Counted from the first letter of the stretch, positions 1 to 10,456 are shown. The stretch: DNA of 17,912 bases from Conidiobolus incongruus B7586 (GCA_000697335.1 JNEM01010520.1:1-17912), one strand, 5' to 3'. Program-made: numbers and translations. Notes: generated by a model from the sequence alone, not told the origin.

Positions 1-590
1 TAATTATTAAAAAAATAATAAAAAATTATTTTAATTTGATATTTTATATTGTTTTTAATTAAAAGATTATACAAAAGAGTTTAAAATTTATTAATAATAA
101 TGATTTAATATAAAAACCTTGTTTTGGTTATATTTTAGTAGGTTTTATTAAGCTATAATTATTCTAATTTAAGTTTTTATTAATTGAATCAATTTTAAAT
201 TATAATTTAATAATATAATAATTTAATTTATATTAAATTACTATAATAATTATTTTAATATAATAAAAATAGATATTTAATATATTTTTTGATTATTTTA
301 ATAAATGAAAAATTAATAATAAAAATTAAATTTCTAAATTTTAAAAAATATAAAAAATATTCTTTTTAGCTTTAAATTTTGCAAATTTAGCAATAAATGA
401 TAGTTTTAGATAGAGTATTATCTTTATAAGTTATTTGAAAATTAAAAATAATCTTAAAAGGTTTATGGTTTAGTTTTAATAATAATAATAAAAATATTGA
501 TTATTATTATTTAAATTAAATATTATTAAATTTAATTTTAAACTTTTAATTAAAAATATTAAAATAAGGTAAAAATAATAGCAAACAATA
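1..590. other. AT-rich intergenic DNA, no recognised gene
   Basis: This stretch is almost entirely A and T, with stop codons in every frame and no open frame of useful length. I see no tRNA, transposon end or conserved motif before the terminal repeat of the Tc1-like element that begins at 593. Confidence 0.7.
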
Positions 591-592
591 TA

Positions 593-2161
593 CACTAGCG
601 TGCAAAAGTAAGTCATAAAATTAAAAATATATATATTTCTATTAATATCTTAATCAATTCTAATTTAAATAAACTTATATTAAACTATGTAATTAATATA
701 TATTTTTTATTTATAATATAATATATATAGTTAAATTTAATTAATTATTAATTGATATATTAATACTAAAAGTATACTTAAGATGAGTTATAAATTTGCA
801 AGTTTTAATATTGATAGAAAAATTAATATCTAGTATATCCACCTTTTGCTTTACTAACTTTTTTAAGTTTGTAAAGCATAGAGTCAACTAGCTTCTTATA
901 TTAAGCAAAACTAATATTATTCTAAGCTTCTTGAATATACTCCTAAAGTTGATTTAAATTTTTTGATAAGGGGAAAGCTTTAATTAATTTTTTTAGTTAA
1001 TCCTAAAAATATTCAATTGGGTTAAGATTAAAAGATTGAGGAGGTTATTTCATAATAGTTATTTTGTTATTTTTAAGCCATTTAATAGTAGAATTTGTAG
1101 TATGGCAAAGTGTATTATCTTGTTAGAAAATAATATTTAATTTTTTTAATCTATATCACTCAATAGTTTTTTTCAATTCATTATTTAGAATATTTTGGTA
1201 CATTTCAGCATTAATTCCACTATCAACCTTACAAAGATACCCTACACCTAAAGATAATATATATCCTTAAAATATAATTAACCTATCATTGTATTTTTGG
1301 GTTATAATAACATAATGGTTATAAAGTGGTTCTTTATCTTTTTTGAAACATCTAGCTCTTCTATTAAATCCATTAAAATATATCTTTGTTTCATCAAACT
1401 AAATAACCTTACTCTAGTTAGTTTTGGTTCAACTTTGATATTGACATTTAAACTCCTGCTTAACCTTGTGATGGGACTTCTTTAGTTGGGGGTGTTTTTT
1501 CTTGAAGTATGAGTAGTATCTATTCTAACATAAAGTATATATAATAGTATCAGTACTAACTAATATTCTTATATAGTTTTATAATTCTTGTTACATTTCT
1601 ATAGCAGTATTATACTTACCTATACTAACTAATCTACAAATATACTTTTCATCATACTTATCTATAATTTTAATACACTTAGGTTTTGGTTTAGGTGTTT
1701 TTTTACCATTGTTCTTAATAACCCTAACTATAGTAAATTAGCTAACACTAGTAATTCTAGTAATCTCACAAGTTGATTTATTTTTATTATGAAGTTGATT
1801 AATATGTAAGTGAATTTTTTTAGAGAGAGATTTAGGTATTATAATATTATTTTTAAAATATTAGCTTAATAGTTTTATAATATATATAATATAACAAAAG
1901 AAAAAGAAAATATATATAAGTTTTGTTATTTATACACCTTTAACTTATAAACCTATAAATTTATAACTCACCTTGGTTAAATTTTAGGTTTTGATATATT
2001 AACCAATAGCTAATATAATATAATCAAATATAGTTAGTTATAATCAATTAATATAGGTAAATAATATATTTTAATTTAAATTTATTTAATTAGGAATTGT
2101 TTAAGATATAAGTAAATATTTAAATAATTTTGATTTTATAACTTATTTTTGCAGGTTAGTA
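593..2161 (-). mobile_element. Tc1-like DNA transposon, copy 1 (complete ends, inactive)
   Basis: A 1,569-bp element bounded by inverted repeats and flanked by TA on both sides (591-592 and 2162-2163), the target duplication of Tc1/mariner elements. The left end starts CACTAGCGTGCAAAAG; the right end, read on the minus strand, has ACTAACCTGCAAAAATAAG. Each end carries two repeats of the core GTGAGTTATAAA: outer copies at 608-619 and 2135-2146, inner copies at 783-794 and 1960-1971, 175 bp apart at both ends. This is an IR/DR arrangement as known from Sleeping Beauty and Tc3. The transposase lies on the minus strand between the inner repeats. A second copy of the family starts within a few bases of the right end. 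Confidence 0.88.
823..1845 (-). pseudogene. Tc1-family DD34E transposase, nonsense-riddled
   Basis: Read on the minus strand, one frame from about 1845 to the stop at 825-823 gives a Tc1 transposase: an N-terminal helix-turn-helix region with ITRITSVS, then FDETKIYF (first Asp, codon 1395-1393), QDNTLCHT (second Asp, 1119-1117) and NLNPIEYF (Glu, 1014-1012), ending KGGYTRY. The second Asp and the Glu are 35 codons apart, the DD34E spacing of the Tc1 group. The catalytic triad is intact. From the first Asp to the end the frame is continuous, with about ten internal stops, nearly all where relatives have Trp or Gln (TGG to TAG, TAA or TGA, and CAA to TAA). More of the same kind lie upstream. 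No protein can be made. The exact start is uncertain. Confidence 0.85.
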
Positions 2162-2165
2162 TATA

Positions 2166-3201
2166 TTCCCTAATAAAAATAAGTAATAAAATTAAAATTA
2201 TATATTTTTATTAATAACTTTACTAATTCTTAATTAAATCATTTTAAATTAAGTTAAATAATAAAATATATTTGATTAAATTTTATCTATTTTTCTTTAA
2301 TATATTAAAGCTTAAAATTTATCTAAAATGAATTATAAGTTTGTTAGTTTTGGTTATAAAAAGAAAAAACTTAAAATATTTATCTTATATTTTTTTAACT
2401 TTTTTAAATTAATAAGGTATAAATTTAACTATCTTTTTATATTAAAAAATTAACACTATTTCAAGCTTTTTTAATATATTTTTAGAACTTATTTAAATCA
2501 TTCTTAATAAGAAAACTAAAATTATTTTTTAACCAATCCTAAAGCTATTTAATTAGATCAAGGTTAAAAAATTAAAAAATCCACTGTATAATTGTTTTTT
2601 TATATTTTTTTAACTATTTGGTAATAAAAATAAAATTATAACAAAAGACATTATTTTTTTAAAAAGTAATATTTGCTTTGTTTAATTTATATTATTTAAT
2701 ATTTTTTTTAATTTATATTTTAAAAGATTTTAATAAACTTCGATCTTAATTCCCTTATAAATATTTATAAAAACATTTTATACTTAAAAATATCATTTAT
2801 CCTTAAAATATAATTAATTTATTATTATATTTTTTGGTTAAAGTAGCATAATAATTATAAAGTATATTTTATTTTATTGATATTAATTTAACTTTAATAG
2901 TAATATCTAAACTTGTTTTTAATTTTATAATAGGATTTTTTTAATTAAAAGTATTTTTTTTAAAATATAATTGATATTTATTTTAATATAAGATATATAT
3001 AATATTAAAGTTTTTTTTTATATTTTTACAATAGTAAAAAATTTACTAATATTTACTAACTTATAAATATATCATTTATACTTTATAATTTTAATATATT
3101 TAATTTTAAGTTTAAATATATCTTTTATATAATTCTTGATAGTTTTAATTATATATCAGTTAATATTAATAAATCTAATAATTTCATAAATTAATTTATT
3201 T
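2166..3201 (-). mobile_element. Tc1-like transposon copy 2, left portion (interrupted)
   Basis: This is the same family and orientation as the copy at 593-2161, but far more A+T-rich. The terminal repeat is eroded (CCCTAATAAAAATAAG at 2168) and the inner direct repeat is recognisable near 2328-2340. The alignment with copy 1 runs colinearly up to the TATTT at 3197-3201, where the LTR at 3202 interrupts it. The rest of the element is found at 11411-11774. The transposase reading is destroyed throughout by transitions and small indels. The left boundary is uncertain by a few bases. Confidence 0.75.
3197..3201. repeat. TATTT target duplication, left member (partner 11411-11415)
   Basis: Five bases of the Tc1-like element immediately before the TG that opens the LTR at 3202. 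The identical TATTT at 11411-11415 follows the CA that closes the LTR at 11410. Copy 1 has TATTTTTATTATGAAG at the matching point, so the outer ends of the LTR pair form one 5-bp duplication within what was one continuous transposon. Confidence 0.8.
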
Positions 3202-3600
3202 TGTAAGTATGGTGGTAAATACCAATATAATGCAGAGGAAGACTTAATATAGAAGTAGTGTGACACAGAATGTGGTATTATAATGTGGCTATAGTGTGCA
3301 AATGTAAACAAAGTTTAATTAAGCTTCGAACTGGGATGAGTCACTGATATATTAAGATTTATATTAGGTAGTGCCAATATACTATAATATTGATAGAGTA
3401 TAGTCTCAATCTTAGAAATAGTGTAAAAGTAAGAAATAATAAGAATTGAGAGGAAAAAAAGAGAAACCTAATTTATTAGATAATTCAATGCTATTTATAC
3501 AATTAATTTAGCTATAAAAGTATAAATTAATTATATAATATATAGTTAATTGAATTATATGAAAGTATATATAAAAATTTAAGGAACTAATCTCTTAACA
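3202..3600. mobile_element. LTR (family L1), left copy, 399 bp
   Basis: Retrotransposon-type LTR fossil starting TGTAAG and ending CTTAACA (TG...CA). It is a direct repeat of 10457-11410 (about 94% alike by eye once the nested insertion there is removed) and of the older copy at 15839-17806. The left flank is TATTT and the right flank is AATAG. These differ, so this LTR does not sit in its own target duplication. No primer-binding site is seen just after 3600, and no gag or pol follows. Copia or Gypsy membership cannot be decided from the LTR alone. Confidence 0.85.
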
Positions 3601-3605
3601 AATAG
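3601..3605. repeat. AATAG, left inner flank (partner 10452-10456)
   Basis: The five bases directly after the left LTR. The same five bases directly precede the right LTR. With roughly 40% each of A and T, a five-base match has a chance of about half a percent, so it is suggestive but not decisive. Confidence 0.5.
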
Positions 3606-4020
3606 TTTATAAAAACAAATTATATTTACCAAAAAGTATAAGCTATTCAGATTATCAATAATTAAAGCTATATTTGACAAATGTATTAGTGATTGAGTTA
3701 CAAAATTGACATCAATATTGCATATATAATTTCGAGAAAATTTATTATAATAAACTTTTATTATTAGATCTTTCTTATAAACATTGTATTTTTAAATTCA
3801 GGAGCCTTATCAAGTAAGTTATAATTTTAAAAAAATTAGAATTTTTCTATTATTATCAAAACACTTTTTATTAATTATATAATTGGTATAATTACAATTA
3901 TATAATTTCTTTCTAGTATTTTTTTTTTCTAATTTATATTTTTAACTTTTGAATTATATACTCCATTTTTATTATTACAAGATACTCCTTAAGATTATAT
4001 AATTCAGAATTCATCAATAA
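3606..4020. other. AT-rich spacer, nothing recognised
   Basis: Non-coding DNA between the left LTR and the mariner relic. All frames are closed, and there is no purine tract or tRNA-complementary site next to the LTR. Confidence 0.6.
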
Positions 4021-4022
4021 TA

Positions 4023-5565
4023 ACACTTGTATTTAATATAGCTAGTGGAATTCCAATGGCTTAGTTATTTATGAATAAGCTTTAACTAATTATCAAAGTT
4101 ATTAAAAGTAAAAATAACATTTAATTTATTATATTATTATATTAAATTTGAAATAATAAGAAATTTTTTAATTTCTAATTATTCAAATATATTATTAGTT
4201 TTAAATAAATAGATATATAAAAAATAAATAAAAGATTATATATTTTTTGATTAAAAAATTAACTTTTAAAAATGGTTGTTTAGTTTAATTATTCTTAAAC
4301 AAAATAATAATCATCAAAAGTCTTTTATTTTAGAATTAGTAAAACTTAACTATAAATCTTTTAAAATTATTTAAAATTTACATGCAACTTTTAGTAATGA
4401 AATATTATCTAAGTCAATTATTTATTACTCGGTAAACTATTTTAAAATTAAAAAAGAAACTATTTAAAACCTATTAAAATTTAAAAAACTAACTTTAATT
4501 ATTTTTTTAAATATTAATAAAGTGAAACAATATATTAAAAAACACCATTTTATTTTAGTTAAACAATTAAGTAAATATTTTAATATTAGTTTTATAAGTA
4601 TTTTATATATATTAAAGTTTAAACTTAAATTAATAAATAAAAATATAAAATTTATATTTTATAATTTAACTAAAGTTTAAAAAAATATTAGAATAGCTAT
4701 TATTAAATAAAACTTACTAAAATATTACTAGAAACTTAAACTTTTATAACAAATAATTAAAATTGATGAATTTTAAATCTTTATATATAATCTTTTATTA
4801 AAACACAAATCATAATGTTAAGTTAAATTAATCTTCTTTATAAATTTCTTTAAATAAATATTTTATTAATAAATAAATATTAATTATTATAATAAATTAT
4901 AGTAGTATATATTACTCTTATTTAATTATTAAAGGAAAATCAATTAATAATAAACTTTATAATATTTTTTTAAATAAAAGTATTTTTAATTAGTGTTATT
5001 AATATAATTTTAGTAAACTAATTATTTTTCATAATAATTATAAAATATATAAATTTAAAATTATAAAATATTTCCTAATTAAAAATAACTAGAAAAAACT
5101 ACCATATCTAGTATATTCTTTAGATTATAACTTATGTAACTATAATTATTTTAAATAATTAAAAAACTAGTATATAAGAAAAAAAATTTATTGGTTTATA
5201 AAATATCAAATTTTAGTCTTTAATAAAAAGAATTATTTTTTAAATATTCAAAGTTTGTTAAAAGTATGATAAAAAGTTATTAATAATAAAAGAAATATTT
5301 AAATTTATATTTTATATTTATTTTTATATATTATATATTAAAATATTTATTTATTTTTAATTGTAAAAAGTTCCCATTATTTAAAATACAAAGTAATTTT
5401 CTAATTTAACTTCAAAATATGATTTTTATATTGAATTTTTCATTACTTAAATTATTATATATTTAATTAATTTATACTTTTTTTAATTATAATATGTAAA
5501 ATCAATAGATAAAAATGTATTAATTTTATCAGTATTAGAATAAAAATTGGAAGATTTGCAAGTGT
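4023..5565 (+). mobile_element. mariner-like DNA transposon relic
   Basis: The proposed ends are short inverted repeats: ACACTTGTATTT at 4023 on the plus strand, and ACACTTGCAAAT on the minus strand ending at 5565. Each is flanked by TA (4021-4022 and 5566-5567). The enclosed 1,543 bp contain a plus-strand mariner transposase relic, which fits the expected size. Only about 10 bases of the ends match well, so the boundaries are tentative; the identity of the interior is firmer. An imperfect hairpin lies at about 4144-4191. The element sits inside the LTR-bounded segment. Confidence 0.55.
4270..5290 (+). pseudogene. mariner (DD34D) transposase relic
   Basis: Short stretches of plus-strand translation match mariner landmarks in order. 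A DNA-binding region near 4570-4630 reads ISFISILYILKFKLK. The first acidic motif is KIDEF followed by a stop at the usual Trp, then IFIYN and KHKS (Asp codon 4765-4767). The second reads FHNN where mariner has HDN (codon 5033-5035). The third reads YSLDYNLCNYNYF where mariner has YSPDLAPSDYHLF (codon 5138-5140). The second and third sites are 35 codons apart, exactly DD34D. Both of these Asp codons now read Asn, consistent with G-to-A change, and Pro codons read Leu. Frames shift between motifs and many stops are present. It is a dead, old copy. Confidence 0.7.
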
Positions 5566-5567
5566 TA

Positions 5568-6450
5568 ATATTTTAATAAGGAAAATATAGAAATTATTGA
5601 TAAAATATATCTATTATTTGTCCAAAATCAAAGTATTTATTTGTTTGATTTTAAATGCCATTTTATGGTCAAATTAGGTTATATTTTTCTCAAATTTAAT
5701 TTTATCATCAATCCATAGTTAAAAAAACATCTGTTATTGAGATATATAATAATGAATTGTCAGAAAAAAAATTTTGAGATAGATATAATATATTGAAATT
5801 TAAAATAAATAATTGAATATTAGTTATTATACCAGTAATATATCTCTAGAATTAGAGATAAAAAAGATTATTTAGATTTTTTCAATAATTATTATTAGAA
5901 AAATTACAAAATTATAATATATTCTCAAAATGATATTGGATTGATAATATGAACAAATTGCTAGGTTAAATATTGTAATAACTTAATTTTTGTAATGTTA
6001 CATTATGATCAAATAATTGAAGTAGTCATTGTTATTGGGTTAATCAATTTCATCCAGCTTAATTTAATGGTGTAAAGCTGATATGAGTTAATATTTTTGA
6101 AACAATGCTAAACCTATCAATATTTTGAATTTATATATCTTTCAACTTTTACTTCATTGATCCTACCAAATCTGAAATTAATAATTCTTTACCTATAAAA
6201 TGAGTAATTCAAAGTTTATAAAACACAAAATTTCAATTCAAATTTTTTAATTTCAAAAAAAAATAATTCAATAATTGTTTAACTCGTATTAGTAATAATT
6301 ACATTATATAATATTTCATTCTAATAAAAAAAATTTTAGCTATATAAATTATTAGAACTTATAATACTTAATTGAAATTTTGTAATTTATTTTCAATTAT
6401 ATTCAACTACTATAAAATTATAATATTTATAAATATATTTATTTTATTAA
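5568..6450. other. AT-rich spacer downstream of GMC gene A
   Basis: Non-coding. It lies 3' of the minus-strand GMC gene. AATAAA-like sequences occur just after the stop (minus strand, 6448-6438) and could serve for polyadenylation, but such strings are common at this base composition. No other feature is seen. Confidence 0.6.
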
Positions 6451-8247
6451 TTAAAGATTGGGTACGATAGCATCGGCAGCTTTCATACCTAATAAATACA
6501 AGAAAAGAACAGGGAAATAGCCAGGTAAGTTAGGCATGACTGATAAATCCACAACTCTGAGGTTACTGACGCCTCGAACTTTGAAATTGCCATCAAGAAC
6601 AGCATTAGGGTCATCATCTCTTCCAATCTTCATGGTGCCAGTGGCATGATGGCCCCAAGCGGTCTTACGAATATAGTCTTCGAGATCAGCATCTGAGTTG
6701 ACATTAGTACCAGGGCGGACTTCCTTGTAGCTTAAGCTAGTCTTGGCCATAGTCTTACGAATATCCTTAATACCTTTAATGATAGCCTTAATATCTTTAT
6801 CACCACCTTGTTCAAAGTAGCGGAAATTAATGTAAGGAGTATCACGTGGATCGTTGGATTCCAATCTAAGAACACCAGCTCTGTTGAAACCATGAGCTTT
6901 GAGATTCAAGAAACTGAAAGTACGATGAGAAGCAGCAGATTCGGCAGGAACACCAGGGTGGTAACCGTAAAAATTCAAGGGGAAGTTGAAGTGGACCATA
7001 TCGGGTTCAGTCAAAGAGGGATCAGATTTAATACTTTTAGCGGACAAGTATCCGGCAACTGAGTATGGACCGGTACCATAGTCAAGGTATTTAGCATAAC
7101 AGGGATCGGAACGGTCAGCTTTGAATTTACAGCCTTCGAGTAAGCCCAAATCTTCGTCGAATTCGAAATTTACAGAAACTTCATATCTATCGTGGAGGTT
7201 CTTGCCAACACCAGGTAAATGGATCTTAGGAGTGATACCCACAGCGGCTAATTCATCTTTATCACCAATACCAGATAACATGGCCAATTGGGGGGAGTTG
7301 AAAGTACCAGCAGAGATAATGACTTCTTTCTTGGCATAGACATTTTCAAGCTTGGGAAGAGGCTTATTTTCGCGACGAGCAATAGGACTAGCTCTGTACA
7401 AATGTTCGCCTTTAGCGAATTCTACACCAGTAGCAGTAGTACCATTCAATAGAATCTTAGTGACCAAGGTTTCAGTCCAAATAGTCAATTTAGGATCGTT
7501 GCGACGAGTTTTCAAATACTCAGGAATACCTCTTCTGAAAGGAATGCCTGTGCTCAATTCATCAATGTTAGATCTAGGCAAGAAATCGGATTCCTTATCC
7601 GTATTGAGTCTGCCGCGAATATCGTAGCCATTGGGATCGTAGCCAGTAATACTGTTGAAGTAAGGACCCAAGATCAATTTAGCCAAACCTAATAATTTAG
7701 TATCTAAATCTAAAATACGGAATACATTCAAAGTGGAGAGAGGTAACCATCTACGAGAGCGCTCTTCATCACTTCCACTAAGACGATATAATGCGATAGT
7801 TTCGAGATATTTACGGAAAGTAGGCTCAGCCCAGGATTTGTCACCAGTTAATTCCACCATTTCTTTAAAGTCCCTGGAATTGGGATAGACGTGGAGCATA
7901 CTATTGTGGAGAGTACAACCACCAAGACCAGAAGCTTTAGGGTACAGCACTCTTTGTCTCAAGCCGGTAGATTCGTCATAGTGCTTGACCCAGTAATCCC
8001 ATTGGATCTGTTCAGTTTCCAAAGCGTTGAATTGGAAAGCTGGTACGGTGATATTGGGATGTAAGTAATCCTTACCAGCATCGATTAAGAGAGTGGAGAA
8101 TCCCTTTCTAGCTAATTCTGTAGCGACCATGGATCCGGTGGGACCAGCACCCACGACGATGTAATCGTAGCTACCTTGTTGAGCTGATACAGTACCGAAA
8201 GATAAGTAAACAGAAGTTAAACTGGCAATATAATTAATTAATTGCAT
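6451..8247 (-). CDS. secreted GMC-family FAD oxidoreductase, paralogue A
   Basis: A 598-residue single-exon protein of the glucose-methanol-choline family: flavoenzymes that oxidise alcohols, sugars or related compounds, as oxidase or dehydrogenase. Residues 1-22 form a signal peptide with likely cleavage after VSA, so export is expected. The FAD-binding GxGxxG is at 33-38 (GAGPTG), the first GMC signature at 105-115 (ASGLGGCTLHN) and the second at 314-328 (GTFNSPQLAMLSGIG). The catalytic His is 534 (WGHHATGT). The second active-site position, 44 residues on, is Phe578 (PGYFP) instead of His or Asn. A Cys pair near EGC and DPC is conserved with paralogue B. The ATG at 8247 is chosen: the open frame extends five codons upstream but begins at TTG. 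Codons favour GGT, TTC and ATC, suggesting strong expression. The substrate is unknown. Confidence 0.93.
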   Translation of the reverse strand: MQLINYIASLTSVYLSFGTVSAQQGSYDYIVVGAGPTGSMVATELARKGFSTLLIDAGKDYLHPNITVPAFQFNALETEQIQWDYWVKHYDESTGLRQRVLYPKASGLGGCTLHNSMLHVYPNSRDFKEMVELTGDKSWAEPTFRKYLETIALYRLSGSDEERSRRWLPLSTLNVFRILDLDTKLLGLAKLILGPYFNSITGYDPNGYDIRGRLNTDKESDFLPRSNIDELSTGIPFRRGIPEYLKTRRNDPKLTIWTETLVTKILLNGTTATGVEFAKGEHLYRASPIARRENKPLPKLENVYAKKEVIISAGTFNSPQLAMLSGIGDKDELAAVGITPKIHLPGVGKNLHDRYEVSVNFEFDEDLGLLEGCKFKADRSDPCYAKYLDYGTGPYSVAGYLSAKSIKSDPSLTEPDMVHFNFPLNFYGYHPGVPAESAASHRTFSFLNLKAHGFNRAGVLRLESNDPRDTPYINFRYFEQGGDKDIKAIIKGIKDIRKTMAKTSLSYKEVRPGTNVNSDADLEDYIRKTAWGHHATGTMKIGRDDDPNAVLDGNFKVRGVSNLRVVDLSVMPNLPGYFPVLFLYLLGMKAADAIVPNL

Positions 8248-8273
8248 GATGAGTTTATACAATCAAAATTTTT

Positions 8274-8292
8274 TGATCTAGTCATATTTATA
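8274..8292 (-). promoter_or_regulatory. TATA box and ACTAGATCA core of GMC gene A
   Basis: On the minus strand, TATAAATA (8292-8285) is followed by ACTAGATCA (8282-8274), 27 bp before the ATG at 8247. Gene B has the same order (TATAAAG, then ACTTGATCA). The 5' untranslated region would be very short. It is supported by position and by the parallel with gene B. Confidence 0.5.
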
Positions 8293-8306
8293 GATAAAAT
8301 AATAAA

Positions 8307-8641
8307 TTAATTAAATAATAACTATGAGTAATATAACAAGTTTTTTGAATTATTAATTAGGTTAATTCAAATAATTTACTCATTCATATAATCAAATCCA
8401 TTCAACTTTTGAAATATAAAAATTATTTCAAAATTATAAAATACTTGGTAAAAAATTTTAAAAATTTATAATTTTTTCAAATTTATTTCATAATTAAGTT
8501 ATATATAAATAATATCACTAATTAAATAAAAATTAATTAAAATTAATTTAAACTATTGATACTTATGAGTAAATTATAAAAATTTTGAATAAATCAAATT
8601 ATATATTTTTTTATTTGTCTCATTTAACAAAATCAAATCCA
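8307..8641. repeat. diverged direct repeat, period about 241 bp
   Basis: Two units of about 95 bp share ATGAGTA (8324 and 8565), TTTTGAAT (8343 and 8583) and AATCAAATCCA (8390-8400 and 8631-8641) at offsets of 240-241 bp. The sequence between the anchors is only loosely similar. It lies 60-400 bp upstream of the gene A start and could be an old duplication of upstream control DNA. Confidence 0.4.
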
Positions 8642-10451
8642 TTTAATCTCATAATTTTATATTTAATATTCAAAATCAGACTTTTAACATATCAAAATTA
8701 TATATATCGACTGATAGATTTCTCAATTTAAATCATTTTGTTATAACTTATATTAAATGATGTTAAAATATTATCAACTTTATTTTACATAGTATTTTGT
8801 CATCTGATTATTTTTTGAATCGAGTACTTTTGAGATTAATAAATTGAACAAAATTGTGAAACCTATATCTTAAATATTACTAGATATTTAATTTCACATA
8901 TCCATTCAGAAACCTGATATTTTAATTGAGATATTCTGTGCAACTCTAAGATTTTGTTCAATTATTTAATTTTTATATTATTGAATGCTTATATAGTAAA
9001 GCAAAAAAATAAAATTACTTATGGTATATAAAGCAATAAAATTTGTGATAATACTAATTGGATTTTTGGAATTTTAATCTTAATGTAAAATTTAAAGGTT
9101 AGTTAAAATAGTAAGCTGATATTGTTTAATCTTTCAATTTAGGATAATTCACAAATTAGCTAAATATATTTATGAAATTGAATAGTTAAAAGTTGTTTCA
9201 GTTAAAGATATAAATCTTTAATATTATATAAAATTTTCATTTAATATATTAAATTTTTATATAGATAAAATTGAAGTATTTCTTTAATTATAAATTAGAT
9301 AAAATATTGTTGATTACACACTATCAATGAAAATATTTGCAATTATACTATAATAAAATTAATAAAATATATCAATTTAAGAAAATTAAACAAATCAATA
9401 GATAATTAAGTAGGATTATATATTAAGTATGAATATAATAAAATAAATATATATATTAATTATAAAAATCTACTATATATTTAATTTATGGCAGGTACTT
9501 ATCATAAAAAACATCATTTGCAAAATTACTATTCTAATAAATTATTTTTAAATATCTGAACTTGAATATATTCATTTGTTTATTAAATCACTAATTTATA
9601 TTATATCCACTATTATATTTAAAATACTTAAAAATTTTTCAAATTTTATATTTTTTAATTTATTACATAGAATTTAAGTTTGAACAATGTTATAAATATA
9701 TTTATAATATTGAATTTTGAATAAAATAATATTTTATAAATTTATTTACATATAATAATTGATATTTCAATAAAAATAAATTGATTAATAATTATTGAAA
9801 TGATATAATAATTGTAATATTTATTTAATAAACTATAAATCTATTCAAAAATGTAAATTTTCATAATATATTGCAATATATTTTTGTTTAATATATTCAT
9901 TGTTCTGTTTTTGTATCATATAATAAAAGATATATATTTATTATAAATTTATTTGATTGTCAATTTTAATATCATTAACTTTATAAAAGCTATTTTGATT
10001 TAATATCAATATATATATAATTTGTATTATAAACGATTTTTAACGTTTAATATTGAAGATTTCAAATGTTTTTAATAACTATATAAAATATTATTTATTT
10101 TTATTAATTTAAATATTATCAAATATTCCTCTATATACTCAATTGAATCACTTAAAAAATTAAAACCATTATAGACATTTTATATATTAAAATTTGATTA
10201 GAAAAAAAATCATAAAATGGAATCTGCAATTTGAAAGATATTATCAAAAATTTCAATATTCCATATAATAAATACTCGAAAAAAATAATGAATTAAAATC
10301 TATTTCATACTAAGTTTTTTAATAATATAAAATGAGCATATCAATTTTAATTTCATAAATATAATATTAAATTTATTAATAGTAAGATAATTATTAATAT
10401 AAACTTGATAGAAATATCCTATTATCAAATATAAAATTGCAAACTTTTAAT

Positions 10452-10456
10452 AATAG
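10452..10456. repeat. AATAG, right inner flank (partner 3601-3605)
   Basis: Five bases directly before the right LTR, identical to those directly after the left LTR. The outer flank of this LTR is TATTT instead, so the two LTRs have exchanged flanks. Confidence 0.5.

Larger units (their letters stand above)
3602..10451. other. LTR-bounded cargo segment carrying GMC gene A
   Basis: About 6.85 kb between two direct copies of the same LTR. It holds a decayed mariner element and a complete host-type GMC oxidoreductase gene, with no retroviral coding. Its first five bases (3601-3605) and the last five before the right LTR (10452-10456) are both AATAG, the pattern expected if these were the two target-site copies around one LTR before the region was opened at that LTR. 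I infer entry as a circle or from a tandem unit through LTR recombination. An alternative is an old non-autonomous LTR element with captured DNA and chance matching of five bases. Confidence 0.5.
8248..10451. other. AT-rich upstream region of GMC gene A
   Basis: About 2.2 kb of non-coding DNA between the gene A promoter and the right LTR. No open frame, RNA gene or transposon end is recognised. A diverged direct repeat with a period of about 241 bp lies at 8307-8400 and 8548-8641. No polypurine tract precedes the LTR at 10457. Confidence 0.6.

Noticed and set aside
1297-1485. Open frame of 62 codons on the plus strand
   Set aside because: It lies antisense to the Tc1 transposase relic, whose motifs are clear on the minus strand. 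The plus-strand frame has no family features.
4144-4191. Imperfect hairpin near AAATTTGAAATAATAAG
   Set aside because: Inverted matches of this quality are common in DNA this AT-rich. It lies inside a mariner relic and needs no separate function.
6808-7627. Three plus-strand open frames of 72-91 codons inside GMC gene A
   Set aside because: They are antisense shadows of a strongly supported gene.
8248-8262. Upstream extension of GMC gene A by five codons (MYKLI)
   Set aside because: The first codon is TTG, not ATG, and it overlaps a TATAAA-like string. The ATG at 8247 gives a standard signal peptide, so 598 residues is the better model.
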